A stretch of DNA of 64,000 nucleotides from Paenibacillus xylanivorans (GTDB lineage Bacteria > Bacillota > Bacilli > Paenibacillales > Paenibacillaceae): contig NZ_LITU01000045.1 in NCBI RefSeq assembly GCF_001280595.1, forward strand, positions 23,501 to 87,500. The letters run 5' to 3'. A model generated the notes under the pieces. That model saw only the letters and a list, made by a program, of their open reading frames with translations. It was not told the DNA's origin and ran no database searches. Position numbers and translations under genes: made by a program. Below are positions 1 to 8,410 of this stretch, piece by piece. The first letter of the stretch is position 1. Each line of letters opens with the position of its first letter.

Positions 1-267
1 CTGGTCGCCACCATTGTTCACATCATACTCAGCTTCAATCGTAACGCCTGTTTGCTTCGTAATCTCTTTACCGACTGCATCCTGCATTTTGTTCCAGGTT
101 GGACTCGCGTCCGCGCCAAAGAACGTGATGGTAACCGGTTCAGTTCCGCTGGACTCGGAGGTTTCTTTGCTTCCCGAATTTCCGCAGCCGGCTGTAACCA
201 GCATTGCACTTGCGAGCATCAACATTGCAAACGTCTTGGGTGTATTGCCTTTCATTTTGCCTCTCAT
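1..267 (-). CDS. Sugar ABC transporter solute-binding lipoprotein, third copy (partial)
   Basis: Only the first 89 codons are present; the gene runs off the left edge. It begins with a lipoprotein signal peptide (basic start, hydrophobic stretch, lipobox ending at Cys28), then a Ser/Glu/Thr-rich linker and the start of a family-1 (LplA-like) binding domain. The mature N-terminus is nearly the same as in the next two genes upstream, with the shared words TFFGADASP and VNNGGDQ, so it is a paralog from tandem duplication. ATG at 267 is preferred over the in-frame ATG at 255 because a GGGGGA ribosome site lies 7-8 bases before it. The role is inferred to be extracellular capture of an oligosaccharide for the permeases at 4547-6448. 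Confidence 0.88.
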   Translation of the reverse strand, partial: MRGKMKGNTPKTFAMLMLASAMLVTAGCGNSGSKETSESSGTEPVTITFFGADASPTWNKMQDAVGKEITKQTGVTIEAEYDVNNGGDQ

Positions 268-428
268 TGTCTAGTCCCCCTATTATTTATGAAGGTTTTA
301 TCTGTATAACAGGCTTTAAGCCTGAGGATACCACTGTAAGACACATTTCTGTATGCGCTTACTAAAAAATTAAATTATACTCTTTTTTATTAAAACTTAA
401 ACTCATGAAAACTCTCTTCTAACATCCG

Positions 429-477
429 TAAAACGTTTTCGTAAAATATTATAAAACGCTTACTGAAAGTGCTTACA
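429..477. promoter_or_regulatory. CcpA/LacI-like operators before the third binding-protein gene
   Basis: Three near-palindromic LacI-family words sit 160-210 bases before the gene at 267: TAAAACGTTTTC (429-440), ATAAAACGCTTACT (451-464) and TGAAAGTGCTTACA (464-477). The last differs from the Bacillus cre consensus TGWAARCGYTWNCW at one position. The first is the reverse complement of a 12-mer found three more times in this locus. Carbon-catabolite or sugar-specific control is inferred. The rest of the 268-585 gap holds the terminator at 517-546. Confidence 0.5.
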
Positions 478-516
478 TTAACGATTATATGCTATCCTCC
501 CCCTTTCGTCAACAAC

Positions 517-546
517 AAAAAAGGCCCCTTTTAAGGGACCTTTCTA
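517..546 (-). terminator. Intrinsic terminator after the second binding-protein gene
   Basis: On the minus strand AAAGGTCCC and GGGGCCTTT pair across a short A-rich loop and are followed by a T-run, about 40 bases past the stop at 586. Confidence 0.8.
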
Positions 547-585
547 GCAATGAAAATGATCATATATTATGACTTAATTTCATTA

Positions 586-2289
586 TTATTTCACATCTTT
601 ACCTGTCCAGAGAGATACACGTTCCTTGATCCAAACGGTATATTGTTTCTCCATGTCTACCGCCCCTGCTTTATCAAGTTCAGCCAGGAGATCATCATAC
701 ACTTGGTCGAATTTCTCAGGTTTGGCAAGGATGGCTTCAGGAATACGTTTACGGATAATGTCCTGCGTTTTCTGGAACGTTACGTTATAATCCGTATCCG
801 AAGGTACAGGCATGTTATATGCTGCGCCCCAATCTTTCAGCTTCAAGTCGTCTTCAGAAGGATAGAAATCTTTCCACGTTGTAATGCCATAGGCTTTCAA
901 TGTTTCCTTCTCTGCCGCAGTATAACCTGCTTGGATCTGCTCAGGGAAGTTCGTTGTGTAGTAGTTACCTGTGGAATCTTTAACACCATCGCCATATCTT
1001 GCGCTGAAGATGTTATACATACCGACTCCTGTTTCTTTGGTAAACGCAGAGTTGTCATTGGTCTTGCGGTCCTGTACATCCTCAGGAATGATACGTTGGC
1101 CATTTTCCACTTTGTATTGTTCGCCTTCAATCCCCCAGTTTCTCAATACCTGGCCTTCATCGGAAGCGAGCCAATCCATGAATTTGATAATACGTACAGG
1201 GTCTTTCGCAGTTTTCGAAATACCGATACCGTATCCATCAAATCCGGTTGGTTGGAACGTATGATCCACAATATCCTTGTTGAGGGATACAGAGAAGTGA
1301 GCGTACGTATTCTCGCCATTGTTAACTGATTTCAAAGCATTCTCAGCTTCACTATAGTTCCATTCCTGGTCAATCAGCCCCAGTACCCGACCGCTTGCAA
1401 TTTTGGATTTGTATTGATCATCTTTCTGCACAAATGTATCTTTGTCCAGAATGCCTTCGTTGTACATTTTGTTCAACCAGCGGAAGTATTCTTTCTCCTC
1501 TGGACGTTTATAGTGCAGCACTGCTTCATACGTTTCAGGGTTAATGTAATATTCACCGTCATCCGGTCCACCCGTTGCCTGGAAGGCTGGATTCGTTACC
1601 GTAATCATAATCTTCCAGTCATCTGCATTCAGCGTCAGCGGAATGGTCGGCTGTCCGTCAATCGTTGGATGTTTAGCATAATATTCTTTCAGAACTTTCT
1701 CATAATCCTCAAGCGTTTTCACTTCTGGATAGCCAAGTTCTTTCAATACCTTTTGCTGAATCTCAAATCCGCCTGTAGCATCAAACGCAACATTATCTAC
1801 ACCCATGTTCGTTGGGATCGTGTAAATGGACTGATCTTCCAAACTGTATTTCAGACGGTTCATCTGGTCCCCATAGATTTTCTTCAGATTTGGTGCGTAT
1901 TGGTCAATCAGATCTGTCAGGTCAAGCATCGCGTCTGCATCCACAAGCTTAGATAAGTTACCTTTAGGATAGATAATATCAGGGTAATCACCGCTGGCAG
2001 CCATCAATGGTATCTTCTGGTCGCCACCATTATTCACATCATACTCGGCTTCAATTGTAACACCTGTTTGTTTCGTAATTTCTTGGCCGACTGCGTCCTT
2101 CATGTTATTCCAGTTTGGACTTGCGTCAGCACCAAAGAACGTAAAGGTGATTGGACTGGTTGTATCCCCTGTGTCCGTTGGTGTCTCTGAAGCCGTAGTT
2201 CCTCCTCCGCTACCGCTGCATCCTGCTGTAATGGCAAGAGCGCTGGCTAACAGAAGCATTGCGAATGTTTTTGGTGTTTTGCCCTTCAT
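586..2289 (-). CDS. Sugar ABC transporter solute-binding lipoprotein, second copy
   Basis: A 567-residue family-1 solute-binding protein of the LplA type. It has a lipoprotein signal peptide with lipobox ending at Cys24, a Gly/Thr/Ser-rich linker to about residue 45, and then the large two-lobed binding domain. By eye it is very similar throughout to the protein at 2670-4358; shared blocks include MAASGDYPDI, TIPLTLNADDW-like, TVTNPAF and YINPETYEA-like words. The length is typical of Paenibacillus LplA-like proteins. It should be anchored outside the membrane and deliver oligosaccharides to the permease pair upstream. It has its own upstream region with operator-like sites and its own terminator, so it may be transcribed separately. 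The substrate cannot be read from the sequence. Confidence 0.93.
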   Translation of the reverse strand: MKGKTPKTFAMLLLASALAITAGCSGSGGGTTASETPTDTGDTTSPITFTFFGADASPNWNNMKDAVGQEITKQTGVTIEAEYDVNNGGDQKIPLMAASGDYPDIIYPKGNLSKLVDADAMLDLTDLIDQYAPNLKKIYGDQMNRLKYSLEDQSIYTIPTNMGVDNVAFDATGGFEIQQKVLKELGYPEVKTLEDYEKVLKEYYAKHPTIDGQPTIPLTLNADDWKIMITVTNPAFQATGGPDDGEYYINPETYEAVLHYKRPEEKEYFRWLNKMYNEGILDKDTFVQKDDQYKSKIASGRVLGLIDQEWNYSEAENALKSVNNGENTYAHFSVSLNKDIVDHTFQPTGFDGYGIGISKTAKDPVRIIKFMDWLASDEGQVLRNWGIEGEQYKVENGQRIIPEDVQDRKTNDNSAFTKETGVGMYNIFSARYGDGVKDSTGNYYTTNFPEQIQAGYTAAEKETLKAYGITTWKDFYPSEDDLKLKDWGAAYNMPVPSDTDYNVTFQKTQDIIRKRIPEAILAKPEKFDQVYDDLLAELDKAGAVDMEKQYTVWIKERVSLWTGKDVK

Positions 2290-2512
2290 GTGTAATCCCC
2301 CTTATGGATAAAATGAAGCTATCTATTGTAGAACAGGCTGACCTGCACATACCGTAATCGGGTGATTCTGATTGTAAAACGTTTGATTTTATAACATAAA
2401 AATCGTTTTCTAAATCAAGTGAAAAACACCCACTCTATTCGGTAATTTGAGGGATCAAATCCTTACTTCTTTTGACTGAACATATTCGTGTACATGCTTG
2501 ATAAATCAGTAA

Positions 2513-2526
2513 TGAAAGCACTTTCA
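2513..2526. promoter_or_regulatory. cre-like operator TGAAAGCACTTTCA
   Basis: A perfect 14-base palindrome that differs from the ideal cre TGAAAGCGCTTTCA only by A for G at the centre. It lies about 225 bases before the start at 2289. Weaker words (GTAAAACGTTTGAT near 2374, AAATCGTTTTCT near 2399) lie closer to the gene. CcpA or another LacI-family regulator is inferred. Confidence 0.55.
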
Positions 2527-2579
2527 TATTTGAATAATAATCCCTCCTAAAGCCCTTGTCAATAGTGAATTCATAATAT

Positions 2580-2606
2580 TGAAAACGTTTTTCGGAAAAC
2601 GTTTTA
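2580..2606. promoter_or_regulatory. Paired AAAACGTTTT operator words
   Basis: TGAAAACGTTTTT (2580-2592) and GAAAACGTTTTA (2595-2606) form two adjacent LacI-family half-palindrome sites with centres 14 bases apart, between the terminator of the gene at 2670 and the promoter region of the gene at 2289. GAAAACGTTTTA is repeated at 6655 and 6739, and inverted at 429. Confidence 0.5.
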
Positions 2607-2610
2607 GGTA

Positions 2611-2646
2611 TAAAAAAGAACCCAGTTTCCTGGGCCCTTTTTCCGA
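2611..2646 (-). terminator. Intrinsic terminator after the first binding-protein gene
   Basis: On the minus strand AAGGGCCCAG pairs with CTGGGTTCTT around a GAAA loop (with G-T pairs) and is followed by TTTT, about 25 bases past the stop at 2670. Confidence 0.82.
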
Positions 2647-2669
2647 AAAAATCAGTCTGCTAAAACGCA

Positions 2670-4358
2670 TTATTTGCTCTCTTCACCGCTCCACAATTGA
2701 ACACGGTTTTGTACCAGCTCGGTGTATTGTTTTTCCATGTCCTCTGCTCCTGCTTTGTTAAGTTCAGCAATCATTCCATCATAGATGGCATCAAATTGCT
2801 CAGGAGAACTTAGGATTGCTTCTGGGATCCGTTTACGGATAATATCCTGAGTTTTTTGGAAGATAACATTGTAATCCGAGTCACCTGGAGTCGGCATATT
2901 GTACGCTGCTCCCCATGGTTTAACTGGGAACTCATCTTCACTTGGGAACAGATCTTTCCACGTTGTTGCGCCGTATGCTTTGAGTGTTTCTTTCTCCGCA
3001 TCGGAATACGCAGCTACAATCTGTTCAGGGAAATTCGTTGTGTAATAGTTATCCGTTGTATCTTTGACGCCATCTCCATAGTGACCAGACATATTGGTAT
3101 AGAGGCCAATACCTGTTTCCTTCTGGAATACAGCAGCATTATTCGTTTTTTGGTCCTGAATATCGGCCGGAATCACACGTTTGCCATCTTTCACTTCGTA
3201 CTGTTTGCCTTCAATACCCCAGTTCATCAGCACTTGACCTTCCTCAGAAGCCAGGTAATCAAAGAATTTGATTGTACGAACCGGGTCCGGATTCGAAGTT
3301 GTAATCCCTACACCCCAACCAGATACAAAACCAGGGTCCTGGAAGGAATGATCCTGAATATCTTTAGACAGTGTTACCGGGAAATGAGAATAGGTAGCTT
3401 CGTCTTTACCCGCTGCCTTCAATGCGTTCTCCGCATCGGAATAACCCCAATCCTGGTCAATAACGCCCAGTACACGTCCACTCGCAATTTTGGATTTGTA
3501 TTGATCCGTCTTCTGCACGAAGCTGTCCTGATCGAGCAGTCCTTCTGCGTACATATGGTTCAACCAACGGAAATACTCTTTCTCTTCCGGACGTTTGTAA
3601 TGAAGACTTGCCTCATATGTCTCAGGATCAATATAGTACTCGCCGTCATCTGGCGCGCCTGTTGCGAAGAATGCTGGATTCGTCACCGTAATCATGATTC
3701 TCCAGTCATCCGCGTCCAATGTTAACGGGATCGTTGGCTGACCGTCAATCGTTGGATGTTTCTCCTTATATGCCTTCAACACATTTTCATAATCCTGGAG
3801 CGTACGCACTTCTGGGTATCCCAGCTCTTTCAATACACGCTGCTGAATTCCAAATCCGCCGCCTGCATCAAAATACTTCTGGTCTACCGCATAATACGTA
3901 GGCAGTACATAAATCCCTTGATCTTCGTTGCTATATTTCAGCCGGTCCATGTAATTACCATACAGCTTCTTCAGATTGGGAGCATATTGCTCAATCAGAT
4001 CAGTCAGATCGACCATTGCCCCAGCATCCACGAGCTTGCTTAGCTCTCCTTTGGGTGACACAATATCCGGATAATCTCCACTTGCTGCCATCAAGGATAC
4101 TTTATCCTGACCACCACTGACGGCAAATTCACCGTTAAGGGTTACTCCTGTTTTCTCTGTAAGGACTTTCCCCACTTCATCCTTCATACCGTTCCAGTTC
4201 GGACTGGGATCGACGCTAAAAAAGTCAAAAGTAATCGGGGACGTATCACCGCTTGTGTCCTTAAACGACGTTTCGCCGCTGTTTCCTCCACCACAACCTG
4301 CGAGCAAAGACATCGCAAGCACTGGAGCCAGTGCAATCTTCATTTTGTTACTTGCCAT
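2670..4358 (-). CDS. Sugar ABC transporter solute-binding lipoprotein, first copy
   Basis: A 562-residue LplA-type family-1 solute-binding lipoprotein: signal peptide with lipobox LLAGC ending at Cys22, short Gly/Ser/Thr linker, then the binding domain. It follows the permeases at 4547-6448 by 188 bases in the same direction and is most likely their main binding partner. ATG at 4358 is supported by GGGAGG nine bases before it. It is a close paralog of the copy at 586-2289, so the locus offers at least three alternative binding proteins for one permease pair. Expression could be higher than that of the permeases, since a stem-loop lies in the gap. The specific sugar is unknown. Confidence 0.93.
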   Translation of the reverse strand: MASNKMKIALAPVLAMSLLAGCGGGNSGETSFKDTSGDTSPITFDFFSVDPSPNWNGMKDEVGKVLTEKTGVTLNGEFAVSGGQDKVSLMAASGDYPDIVSPKGELSKLVDAGAMVDLTDLIEQYAPNLKKLYGNYMDRLKYSNEDQGIYVLPTYYAVDQKYFDAGGGFGIQQRVLKELGYPEVRTLQDYENVLKAYKEKHPTIDGQPTIPLTLDADDWRIMITVTNPAFFATGAPDDGEYYIDPETYEASLHYKRPEEKEYFRWLNHMYAEGLLDQDSFVQKTDQYKSKIASGRVLGVIDQDWGYSDAENALKAAGKDEATYSHFPVTLSKDIQDHSFQDPGFVSGWGVGITTSNPDPVRTIKFFDYLASEEGQVLMNWGIEGKQYEVKDGKRVIPADIQDQKTNNAAVFQKETGIGLYTNMSGHYGDGVKDTTDNYYTTNFPEQIVAAYSDAEKETLKAYGATTWKDLFPSEDEFPVKPWGAAYNMPTPGDSDYNVIFQKTQDIIRKRIPEAILSSPEQFDAIYDGMIAELNKAGAEDMEKQYTELVQNRVQLWSGEESK

Positions 4359-4454
4359 AATGGTAATCCTCCCTGATTCATATGTCTGTCTTATCCGGGA
4401 CTTTATTGTCCCTGTCTATAGCTTCATGAATGCCACTCCGCAGCCCTATACGGT

Positions 4455-4481
4455 GAAGCGCAGGCCAAATGGCTGCGCTTC
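4455..4481. other. GC-rich hairpin between permease and binding-protein genes
   Basis: GAAGCGCA and TGCGCTTC pair, extended by GCC/GGC with one bulged G, around an AAAT loop. No T-run follows on the minus strand, so it is not a normal terminator. Stem-loops at this place in sugar ABC operons often protect or separate the binding-protein mRNA segment; that role is inferred here. Confidence 0.5.
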
Positions 4482-4546
4482 GGGCATCCTGATGCTTCTT
4501 TTATTATACGGCCACTCTATCTATGTGGCGGCCTGTACAAACTTAC

Positions 4547-5449
4547 TTAAGCTTTTACTGCACCCAGTGTCATACCACCTACAAAATACTTTTGCAGGAA
4601 TGGATACACAATCAGGATTGGAACCGTAACAACAATGGTAATTGCCATTTTGATGGATTCCGGTGAAATCTGTGTCATCTGTTGTGCCATGTCATTGGCG
4701 TTACGTCCGGCTCCCGAGCCCTGCTGTGTACTTTGCAGTACTTTCATCAGCTCGTACTGGAGCGTGGTCAGATGCGCTTTTGAGCCGTTATACAGGTACG
4801 TATCGAACCAGGCATTCCACTGGCCTACAGCCAGGAACAAAGCGATGGTTGCAAGTACCGGTTTACAGAGCGGCAAGATGATTTTGTAATAGATCTTAAA
4901 GTCATTTGCACCATCCAGCTTGGCAGATTCCTGCAATGCATACGGCAGGCCATCAATGAAGGAACGGATGATGAATACGTTAAACGCACTGATCATACCT
5001 GGCAATACATATACCCAGAATGTACCGATCAGGTTCAGGTCACGCATCAGGATGTATACCGGAATCAAACCACCGGAGAAATACATCGTGAGTGCAAGTG
5101 TGGTTGAAACAAACTTTCTCAACTTGAAGTCAGGACGACTCAGTGTAAATGCGATCATTGAGGAACTGATCAAGCCGAGCAATGTACCTACAATTGTACG
5201 CAGAATGGAAACCTGCAAACCTTGCAGCAATCCTTCGTATTGGAAAATAGTTTTATAGTTCTGCAATGTGAATTCGCGAGGCCACAAGTAAATTCCACCA
5301 CGTACGGTATCTGTCGAGTTATTGAGCGAGATAGCCAGTACGTTCAGGAATGGATACAGTGTTACAATCAGCACCAGGGTCATCGCGAGGATGTTGAATA
5401 TATCGAACAGCTTATCGCCCCGAGTAGCATTGAATGCTTTGTTCGCCAT
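4547..5449 (-). CDS. Sugar ABC transporter permease, LplC/YtcP type
   Basis: A 300-residue inner-membrane permease with six predicted membrane segments. The cytoplasmic EAA loop that contacts the ATPase is visible around residues 175-200 as a KLDGAND...LPLCKP pattern. The C-terminal FLQKYFVGGMTLGAVKA matches the ending typical of LplC/YtcP permeases. The start at 5449 has a GGGAGGGG ribosome site. The gene begins 15 bases after the stop of the partner permease at 5465, so the two are cotranscribed and form a heterodimeric channel for an oligosaccharide. No ATP-binding protein is encoded nearby; a shared MsmX-like ATPase is the usual solution in Bacillales. Confidence 0.95.
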   Translation of the reverse strand: MANKAFNATRGDKLFDIFNILAMTLVLIVTLYPFLNVLAISLNNSTDTVRGGIYLWPREFTLQNYKTIFQYEGLLQGLQVSILRTIVGTLLGLISSSMIAFTLSRPDFKLRKFVSTTLALTMYFSGGLIPVYILMRDLNLIGTFWVYVLPGMISAFNVFIIRSFIDGLPYALQESAKLDGANDFKIYYKIILPLCKPVLATIALFLAVGQWNAWFDTYLYNGSKAHLTTLQYELMKVLQSTQQGSGAGRNANDMAQQMTQISPESIKMAITIVVTVPILIVYPFLQKYFVGGMTLGAVKA

Positions 5450-5464
5450 AATGTCGTCCCCTCC

Positions 5465-6448
5465 CTACATGATGCTTTCTTTGGTGAATTTTTTGAACAA
5501 TCCGTTCGCTGTAAACAGAAGGATGATACTGACAACGGAGTTGAATATGCCTATGGCTGTACCATACGAGAATCGTCCCATATTCAAACCATAATTAAGC
5601 GCATATAGATCAAGGACTTCCGAGTAATCGGTGACCAGACTGTTGCCAAGCAAGAACTGCTTCTCGAAACCGATACTGATCAGATGCCCAATCGACATAA
5701 TGAAAAGTACGGAAATCGTGGTCCGTATGCCAGGCAGCGTAATGTGCCACATTTGTCTCCAACGGTTCGCTCCATCCACACGGGAGGCTTCGTAGAGTTC
5801 CTGGTCAATACCCGTAATGGCTGCGAGATAGATAATGGCGTTCCAGCCCGTTTCTTTCCACATATCTGAAGCGGTTACAATGTACCAAAACAGGTTCCCC
5901 TTCGCCATGAACTGGATCGGCTGGTCGATAATGTTTAGGTTTACCAAAATGTCATTGATAATCCCTCCATCGGTGGAGAGCATCTTGGTAATAATCCCTG
6001 CCACAACGACCCAGGATACAAAGTGAGGCAGATATGATACCGTTTGCACAGCACGCTTGAAGAACATGCCTTTCATCTCATTCAAGAGAATCGCAAAGAA
6101 AATCGGCACGATAAAACCGATAACCAGTCCCATCAAGCTCATTGCAAGTGTATTTCGAAGTACCAGATAGAAACGATCGTCACTGAACAACTCTACAAAG
6201 TGTTTAAAACCAACCCATTGTTGATCGCCGAACGATCTAGCCGGTTTATAGTTTTGGAAAGCCATTGTCCATCCCCATAGTGGCAGATAGTTAAATACAA
6301 AAACCCAAACTACGAATGGCAATGACATGAGATAGAGATACTTTTGCTGTTTCATGCTGTCCCAAATTCTGTTCCGCCGTTTTTGTGTTGGCGGATTGGG
6401 GTCACTGCTTTTTTTCGCGGAAGCGGATTTTTCTGTTAGCGTTTCCAT
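5465..6448 (-). CDS. Sugar ABC transporter permease, LplB type
   Basis: A 327-residue permease of the LplB family. A hydrophilic Lys/Pro/Ser-rich N-terminus of about 30 residues precedes six membrane segments. The EAA loop appears as EASRVDGANRW...ITLPGI in the C-terminal half. It is the first gene of the permease pair and is followed 15 bases later by the LplC-type partner. ATG at 6448 has GAGGAGGGG upstream. The long AT-rich region before it (6449-6805) carries operator-like words and presumably the promoter, probably activated by the YesN-type regulator encoded just upstream. Confidence 0.95.
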   Translation of the reverse strand: METLTEKSASAKKSSDPNPPTQKRRNRIWDSMKQQKYLYLMSLPFVVWVFVFNYLPLWGWTMAFQNYKPARSFGDQQWVGFKHFVELFSDDRFYLVLRNTLAMSLMGLVIGFIVPIFFAILLNEMKGMFFKRAVQTVSYLPHFVSWVVVAGIITKMLSTDGGIINDILVNLNIIDQPIQFMAKGNLFWYIVTASDMWKETGWNAIIYLAAITGIDQELYEASRVDGANRWRQMWHITLPGIRTTISVLFIMSIGHLISIGFEKQFLLGNSLVTDYSEVLDLYALNYGLNMGRFSYGTAIGIFNSVVSIILLFTANGLFKKFTKESIM

Positions 6449-6654
6449 CTCCGTTCCCCCTCCTCTGTTTTATAAAATAATCATACCTGATAGAGCGTTT
6501 TCAAAATACCAGCTGGATTTTAGAGAAAATCATATAAAAATTAGATATACCCCTAAATAATCCGATATAATATCTATAAAATTAGTGATAATGACGCTGT
6601 CTATTATTAGATAATTAAATTAAAAGGGAATTTATTTTGAAAATGGTAATTTAC

Positions 6655-6682
6655 GAAAACGTTTTATAGAAATCGTTTACTT
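6655..6682. promoter_or_regulatory. LacI/CcpA-like operators upstream of the permease operon
   Basis: GAAAACGTTTTA (6655-6666) is followed directly by TAGAAATCGTTTACTT (6667-6682), both centred on CG like LacI-family operators, about 210-230 bases before the permease start. A further weak word, GAGCGTTTTCA, lies near 6493. The rest of 6449-6805 is very AT-rich; no gene is seen in it. Confidence 0.48.
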
Positions 6683-6697
6683 TATGTAAAACTAAAA

Positions 6698-6724
6698 AGA
6701 AAAGGACCTCAAGGGTCCTTTCAA
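6698..6724 (-). terminator. Intrinsic terminator after the YesN-type regulator gene
   Basis: On the minus strand GAAAGGACC and GGTCCTTTTC pair around CTTGA, followed by a T-rich stretch, about 80 bases past the stop at 6806. Confidence 0.82.
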
Positions 6725-6738
6725 TAGACTATAAACTC

Positions 6739-6750
6739 GAAAACGTTTTA
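6739..6750. promoter_or_regulatory. Operator-like 12-mer GAAAACGTTTTA
   Basis: A further exact copy of the word at 2595 and 6655. It sits in the 3' untranslated stretch of the regulator gene, upstream of its terminator, so if functional it may be an auxiliary operator for DNA looping. Confidence 0.35.
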
Positions 6751-6805
6751 TAACTAATCAGGAGAAATACCACACGATAGAAGTGCTTCCCACTGAAATC
6801 ATGGC

Positions 6806-8410
6806 CTACTCCCGTTCCGGCTCTCCTGAAGAATCCTTGGACTGTGATCTGGCAAGCTCTCTAGCATGTTTGTATGCTGAAGGCGACTCCCCGACGTACT
6901 TCTTGAATTTGCCGTGGAAGTAATCCACGTTGGCATACCCTACTCTCGCGGCGACCTGGTGCACCTTTAGCCCTTCATCTAGCAGTTCCTTCGCCTTCTC
7001 CATTCGAACCTTATCCAGAAATGCATTGAAATATTCTCCGGTATGGTTTTTGAACAGCTTACCCAAATAACTGCTATTGTAGTTGAATACCTCCGCGAGT
7101 ACCTCCAGCTTGAGATTTTCGCCCGGATTCCGACGGATAAATTCAATCATCTGTTTCAGTACCGTATCCTTGCTCCCTCCACCCATGCGCTGAATAAGCC
7201 TGTTCAGATGTTCAGCGGCCATCACTTTGAGATCCAGCAACGTTAATTGATGGTAAACCTCCGTAATGAGAACAGAATGCTCCTGCATGATGGATTGCAT
7301 ATGCTGATTGGTTGCCGCAAGTTTGTTAATCGCCAATGAAAACACTTGGGAGAACGACGTCTTAATCGCCTGTTCTGTCTGGTGAAGCGGAATCAGGCGT
7401 TCTTCCATCTCAATCAACACACGCATCACTGACTCGGTGCTCCGAATGTCGAGCGCATAATACAGCTTGTCTGCTAACTCTGCTTCATCCGGTTCACCAC
7501 TTTCTTCCCCAATCGCTACAACTGGCCCCGAAGCACCTTCGCTCTTCTTCTCTTCGTTCCATAACATAACACGTTGTTCCGCGAACAGAAAACGTCTACC
7601 TAATACTCCGGTGGCCTGATTATAGGAATGTGCGATGTCTGCTGTGGAATTCACAGGTTGACCTGCTGCGACATACATGTGAATATCCCATTCTTCAAGC
7701 ATGCCTTTCAATTCAACATATAAATTCTGAGCAGATTGTACGGTCAAAATAGGCTCTTTGCATAACAGTCCCAGTCCGGAATGGAATGAAAACACAATGC
7801 CCCGATCTTTCTGGTCAAAAACTTCCGCCAGTCTGCGTTTCACCACACTACCACGCTGTAAATCAGGTTCTGCATGCATCTCCAGCAGCACAACCTGATA
7901 CTGCAACCAATTCAATCCTAGAGCATTTGCTTCCATCGTTTTTGTACCTTCCATGCTATCAAACAGCAACGCTTCAATCTGATGCTCCCGGTAGGCTGTA
8001 TCCTCACCAGCATGGCGAGCCAGTGTCTCCCGCTCCCGTGTCAGCATCACAGAAATCCGCTCCAGCTCACTGATAATCTCCTCTTCATCTACCGGCTTGA
8101 GCAGATATCCATCCACGCCAAAACTGATGGCTTTCTTGGCATAATCAAAATCGGCGTACCCACTCAGGATCAGAAAGTGCGAACCCGGATGGGTCTGCCG
8201 CACTTCTTCAATGACATCCAGTCCGGTCATGCCGGGCATGCGAATATCAATGATCGTCAGGTCCGGTTCCAGCTCTTCGAAGCGGGTGATAGCCTCACGC
8301 CCGCTCGCAGCTGTACCAATCACCTGAAATCCGTATTTTTCCCAATCAATGATCGTTGTCAGTCCTTCACGTATGCTCGGTTCATCATCTACCAATAACA
8401 CTTTATACAT
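6806..8410 (-). CDS. Response regulator, YesN type with AraC DNA-binding domain
   Basis: The receiver domain (about residues 1-120) has acidic pocket D8/D9, phospho-acceptor D55 in the DIRMPG motif and a conserved Lys in LLKPVD. A long middle region follows, and the C-terminal 100 residues form an AraC-type double helix-turn-helix (YNSSYLGKLFK and VGYANVDYFHGKFKKYVG). Start chosen at ATG 8410, 534 residues, with GGAGGAGA upstream; the frame could extend to 8494, but those codons lie inside the kinase gene and have no receiver homology. It overlaps the kinase stop at 8403 by eight bases, so the two are translationally coupled. It probably activates the sugar transport genes downstream. Confidence 0.93.
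   Translation of the reverse strand: MYKVLLVDDEPSIREGLTTIIDWEKYGFQVIGTAASGREAITRFEELEPDLTIIDIRMPGMTGLDVIEEVRQTHPGSHFLILSGYADFDYAKKAISFGVDGYLLKPVDEEEIISELERISVMLTRERETLARHAGEDTAYREHQIEALLFDSMEGTKTMEANALGLNWLQYQVVLLEMHAEPDLQRGSVVKRRLAEVFDQKDRGIVFSFHSGLGLLCKEPILTVQSAQNLYVELKGMLEEWDIHMYVAAGQPVNSTADIAHSYNQATGVLGRRFLFAEQRVMLWNEEKKSEGASGPVVAIGEESGEPDEAELADKLYYALDIRSTESVMRVLIEMEERLIPLHQTEQAIKTSFSQVFSLAINKLAATNQHMQSIMQEHSVLITEVYHQLTLLDLKVMAAEHLNRLIQRMGGGSKDTVLKQMIEFIRRNPGENLKLEVLAEVFNYNSSYLGKLFKNHTGEYFNAFLDKVRMEKAKELLDEGLKVHQVAARVGYANVDYFHGKFKKYVGESPSAYKHARELARSQSKDSSGEPERE

Noticed and set aside
550..1956. Long plus-strand open frames opposite the solute-binding protein genes (also at 2856-3725)
   Set aside because: They are antisense shadows of strongly supported genes, and have Cys/Ile/Phe-rich compositions with no ribosome sites.
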